DNA of 7,053 bases from assembly GCA_020435085.1 (NCBI GenBank), contig JAGRAB010000092.1:1-7053 (forward strand), read 5' to 3'. The notes beneath the pieces are model-generated. The model ran no database searches. It was not told the DNA's origin and saw only the letters and a program-made list of their open reading frames with translations. The first letter of the stretch is position 1, and every line of letters starts with the position of its first letter. This DNA is from Bdellovibrionales bacterium. Lineage in GTDB: Bacteria > Bdellovibrionota > Bdellovibrionia > Bdellovibrionales > UBA1609. Below are positions 4,751-7,053 of this stretch, one piece after another. A program made the position numbers and the translations under genes.

Positions 4751-5983
4751 ATGAAGATACTTATTCAGTTGGCAGTCATTTCTGCTTTATTATTTGCCTA
4801 TAATAACTGCACTGGTCAGTTTCAATCTTATCATGAAGGTGTTCAAAAAGACCTCTCCTCCACAACAGGAGACCCAGTTCTTGAAACAGATGCACAAAAA
4901 GTCATAGCTAAGTATTGCTACTCTTGTCATGCCAATGGAGCTGCTCTGGGTGGTGTTTATGGATTCGAAGACTACTTAAATATCGAAAGCCAAGGCTTTT
5001 TGATAAGAGGCGATCTTTCCAGTCGCCTCATCACTTCTATGGAAGACACTGATGCAAATCGTATGCCCGAACCACCCGCAGCTCGTGTCACACCTCAAGA
5101 AATTCAAGTAGTCAAAGATTGGGTACTTAGCTTTAGCGTACCTATTATCAATCCACCAACCTGCCAACTTCTTGCTGATAAAACAAATATTCTTGTTGGA
5201 GATACCGTGACTCTCACTCTTGTCACCAATGGGCAAGTCGATAGTGCCATGATTGCAGGGGTTCCTGTTTCAAATACTATTGTACAAAAAACACCTTCCT
5301 CAGATATCACTTACTCGGCTCAAGTAACCAATTCTGGCGGTTCAAATACGTGTCAATCTCCTAAAATTGTTGTATCCACTCCTCCGCCAAGTCCTACTGC
5401 TCCAACCTGTCAACTTCAAGCATCTTTAAAATCAAATATTATTCCTGGTGATCCTATTACACTCACTGTATCGTATACAGGCAGTGTCAGTACAATTAAA
5501 ATTAATAATCAATCGGTAACTATGGCCAATCCTAAACTAACTGTAAGTCCTTTAAATGGCACAACTTATGATGCTGTTGTCAGCGGTACTGGTGGAAATG
5601 GAGTCTGTTCCGTTTCTGTTACCACAAAGCCTACAGCTCAACTCACTAAATATGAATTCTATCGAGCGAAAATTGGACCTAGCAATCAATCTGTCGATGA
5701 CATGTTGATTTCTTGTCCTACCTGTAACCCAGCTGCTTACCCTCGTTGTATTGAATGCCATAGCTCTGGAGGAGACCCTAAGGCTGACAATATTTTGTCA
5801 TTTCAAAAGCTTGATCCTCTCGGCAATTTTAACCGTTTGAAAAATATCAAAATTCCAAACGGTACGACGATGAATCTCACAATTCCATCCAAGTTATCAG
5901 CACATGCTTCGGGGCATAAACCCAAATCACCACCTTACTCTACACAAGAAATTAACCACCTTAAAGCATTTGAGAATCACTAA
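4751..5983 (+). CDS. Exported cytochrome c-like protein with two haem motifs and two Ig-like repeats
   Basis: A 410-residue exported protein with no family name I can give with certainty. A hydrophobic signal (1-17) ends in YNNC (Cys20), probably a lipoprotein with a loose lipobox. Domain one (about 42-130) is cytochrome c-like: haem motif CYSCH (56-60) and RMPEPP (104-109), with Met105 as likely sixth ligand, resembling planctomycete-type cytochrome c domains. Next come two repeated beta-rich units (136-210 and 218-293), both opening with PTCQL, followed by a GD-x-(V/I)TLT motif, with paired Cys138/Cys201 and Cys220/Cys286. Domain two (about 300-410) has CPTC (322-325), a second haem motif CIECH (333-337) and a C-terminal HKPKSPPYSTQEI stretch aligning with the Met-containing part of domain one. 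The start is ATG at 4751, with GGGAG 8 bases upstream; a GTG at 4730 would add seven charged residues before the signal. Likely a periplasmic or surface electron-transfer or binding protein; function is inferred. Confidence 0.75.
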   Translation: MKILIQLAVISALLFAYNNCTGQFQSYHEGVQKDLSSTTGDPVLETDAQKVIAKYCYSCHANGAALGGVYGFEDYLNIESQGFLIRGDLSSRLITSMEDTDANRMPEPPAARVTPQEIQVVKDWVLSFSVPIINPPTCQLLADKTNILVGDTVTLTLVTNGQVDSAMIAGVPVSNTIVQKTPSSDITYSAQVTNSGGSNTCQSPKIVVSTPPPSPTAPTCQLQASLKSNIIPGDPITLTVSYTGSVSTIKINNQSVTMANPKLTVSPLNGTTYDAVVSGTGGNGVCSVSVTTKPTAQLTKYEFYRAKIGPSNQSVDDMLISCPTCNPAAYPRCIECHSSGGDPKADNILSFQKLDPLGNFNRLKNIKIPNGTTMNLTIPSKLSAHASGHKPKSPPYSTQEINHLKAFENH

Positions 5984-5997
5984 GCAGAGAACATGTT

Positions 5998-6027
5998 AAA
6001 AAACGACAGAACTACCTGTCGTTTTTT
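5998..6027. terminator. Bidirectional rho-independent terminator between converging genes
   Basis: AAAAAACGACAG (5998-6009) and CTGTCGTTTTTT (6016-6027) form a perfect 12-bp stem with a 6-base loop. It reads as a GC-centred hairpin with a T-run on both strands. It lies 14 bp after the di-haem lipoprotein stop and 24 bp beyond the ahcY stop, so it can end transcription of both. Confidence 0.92.
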
Positions 6028-6051
6028 GCAATACAAAATTTTATTTTTAAA

Positions 6052-7053
6052 TTAATAACGATAATGATCTGACTTAAATGGACCTTTTTTATTGAGCCCA
6101 AGGTATGTGGCTTGTTTATCAGAAAGCTCTGTCAATGACACGCCAATTTTCTTTAAATGAAGTTGAGCTACTTTTTCATCCAATTCTTTCGGAAGTCGAT
6201 ACACATTAATATCTTGGTACTTTCCTCGATTTGTCCATAAATCCAATTGCGCCATGACTTGATTCGTAAAAGACGCGCTCATAACAAATGAAGGGTGTCC
6301 TGTTGCACAGCCCAAATTGACCAAACGACCTTTTGCAAGAACGATGATTTCTCGGCCATCAGAAAATTTATGAATATCTACCTGTGGTTTCACTTCACGC
6401 ATTTCTGAGCTTTTATTTAACCATGCCATATCAATTTCGTTATCAAAGTGACCAATATTGCAAACAATAGCTCCACTTTTCATTTTGTCAAAATGTGACT
6501 TGTTAATAATATCAACACAACCTGTTGCTGTGACAAAAATATCAGCTTGCGAAGCAGCTTGTTCCATTGTCACGACTTCAAAACCTTCCATTGCTGCTTG
6601 AAGCGCGCAAATAGGATCAATTTCAGTAACCAAAACACGACAACCATAGGCACGTAAGCTTTGGGCAGACCCTTTACCTACATCTCCATATCCAGCAACA
6701 ATGGCTACTTTTCCGGCAAGCATCACATCTGTGGCTCGCTTAATTCCGTCGGCTAATGACTCTCGACAACCATAAAGGTTATCAAATTTTGACTTGGTAA
6801 CTGAGTCATTCACATTAATAGCAGGAACTTTCAGTTTTCCGGCTTTATGGAGTTTTTCAAGATTATGAACCCCTGTTGTTGTTTCTTCAGAAAGCCCAAC
6901 AATGTTCTCCATAATTTTTGCATAGCGACCTTCATGCATCATATTGGTGAGATCACCACCATCATCTAAAATCAGATCAAAGGTTCCTGACTCCCACCCT
7001 TCAATTGTTTGTTCAATACACCAATTAAATTCCTCTTCTGTTTCACCCTTCCA
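6052..7053 (-). CDS. ahcY: S-adenosylhomocysteine hydrolase, C-terminal part (runs off right edge)
   Basis: The last 333 residues of adenosylhomocysteinase, a cytoplasmic NAD-dependent tetramer that splits S-adenosylhomocysteine into adenosine and homocysteine in the methyl cycle. The N-terminal part (roughly 100-140 residues in the usual 430-470) lies beyond 7053; the frame is open to the edge, so the ATG at 6942 is internal. Fragment landmarks are [12 protein letters not shown] (1-12), DDGGDLT (30-36), SEETTTGVH (55-63) with the catalytic Glu, [11 protein letters not shown] (82-92) with the catalytic Lys/Asp and an Asn, the Rossmann motif GYGDVGKG (121-128), [11 protein letters not shown] and [10 protein letters not shown]. 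It ends in KSDHYRY, where most members have KPDHYRY; the Lys and Tyr that reach the neighbouring subunit's NAD are kept. The extra segment before SEETTTG matches the longer proteobacterial type. No upstream regulatory region is visible, so riboswitch control cannot be judged. Confidence 0.97.
   Translation of the reverse strand, partial: WKGETEEEFNWCIEQTIEGWESGTFDLILDDGGDLTNMMHEGRYAKIMENIVGLSEETTTGVHNLEKLHKAGKLKVPAINVNDSVTKSKFDNLYGCRESLADGIKRATDVMLAGKVAIVAGYGDVGKGSAQSLRAYGCRVLVTEIDPICALQAAMEGFEVVTMEQAASQADIFVTATGCVDIINKSHFDKMKSGAIVCNIGHFDNEIDMAWLNKSSEMREVKPQVDIHKFSDGREIIVLAKGRLVNLGCATGHPSFVMSASFTNQVMAQLDLWTNRGKYQDINVYRLPKELDEKVAQLHLKKIGVSLTELSDKQATYLGLNKKGPFKSDHYRY

Noticed and set aside
6052..6942. 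ahcY as an N-terminally truncated gene starting at 6942
   Set aside because: The same frame continues to 7053 with conserved family sequence ([16 protein letters not shown]), so it is cut by the window edge and not broken.
1..7053. CRISPR arrays, tRNA or rRNA genes, insertion sequences, toxin-antitoxin or defence genes
   Set aside because: I looked on both strands and saw no repeat-spacer pattern, tRNA-like cloverleaf, transposase or terminal inverted repeats.

Overview
This window comes from an AT-rich bacterial chromosome with compact operons and good Shine-Dalgarno sequences. Taxonomy is an inference. A Gram-negative is suggested by two apparent lipoproteins, an Orn-type oligoribonuclease and a proteobacterial-type S-adenosylhomocysteine hydrolase. 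The loose lipobox (Tyr-Asn-Asn-Cys) on a cytochrome-like lipoprotein recalls Bdellovibrionota, but I cannot confirm that from 7 kb.

Layout: (1) Positions 1-2670, minus strand, hold a four-gene operon. It starts with a two-domain DUF1538 membrane protein (2670-916), followed by two different PII-like proteins (899-531 and 516-181) and the start of DNA-3-methyladenine glycosylase I (tag, 184 to beyond position 1). The last three genes use TTG, GTG and TTG starts, and tag overlaps its neighbour by 4 bases. (2) Positions 2671-2868 are a divergent regulatory region with one recognisable promoter in each direction. (3) Positions 2869-4553, plus strand, hold a second operon: an alpha-carbonic anhydrase lipoprotein, a small Smr-domain protein whose start codon overlaps the carbonic anhydrase stop and lies in a hairpin, and oligoribonuclease (orn). 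(4) Positions 4554-4729 are non-coding, with a weak terminator candidate, a small palindrome and repeat, and a promoter candidate. (5) Positions 4751-5983, plus strand, encode an exported protein with two CxxCH haem-binding motifs separated by two Ig-like repeats. (6) A 12-bp perfect bidirectional terminator (5998-6027) separates it from (7) the convergent ahcY gene (6052 to beyond 7053), which lacks its N-terminal part in this window.

How the genes may work together: DUF1538 proteins have been described as cation/proton antiporters (UmpAB), and PII-like proteins usually sense nucleotides and gate transporters. The first operon therefore reads as a ligand-regulated ion transporter with two dedicated PII-like subunits. 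The divergent partner is a carbonic anhydrase predicted to lie outside the cytoplasm, which suggests pH or bicarbonate homeostasis in analogy to SbtA/SbtB and CPII systems. That link is inference. The remaining genes (tag, smr, orn, ahcY) are housekeeping DNA, RNA and methyl-cycle functions.
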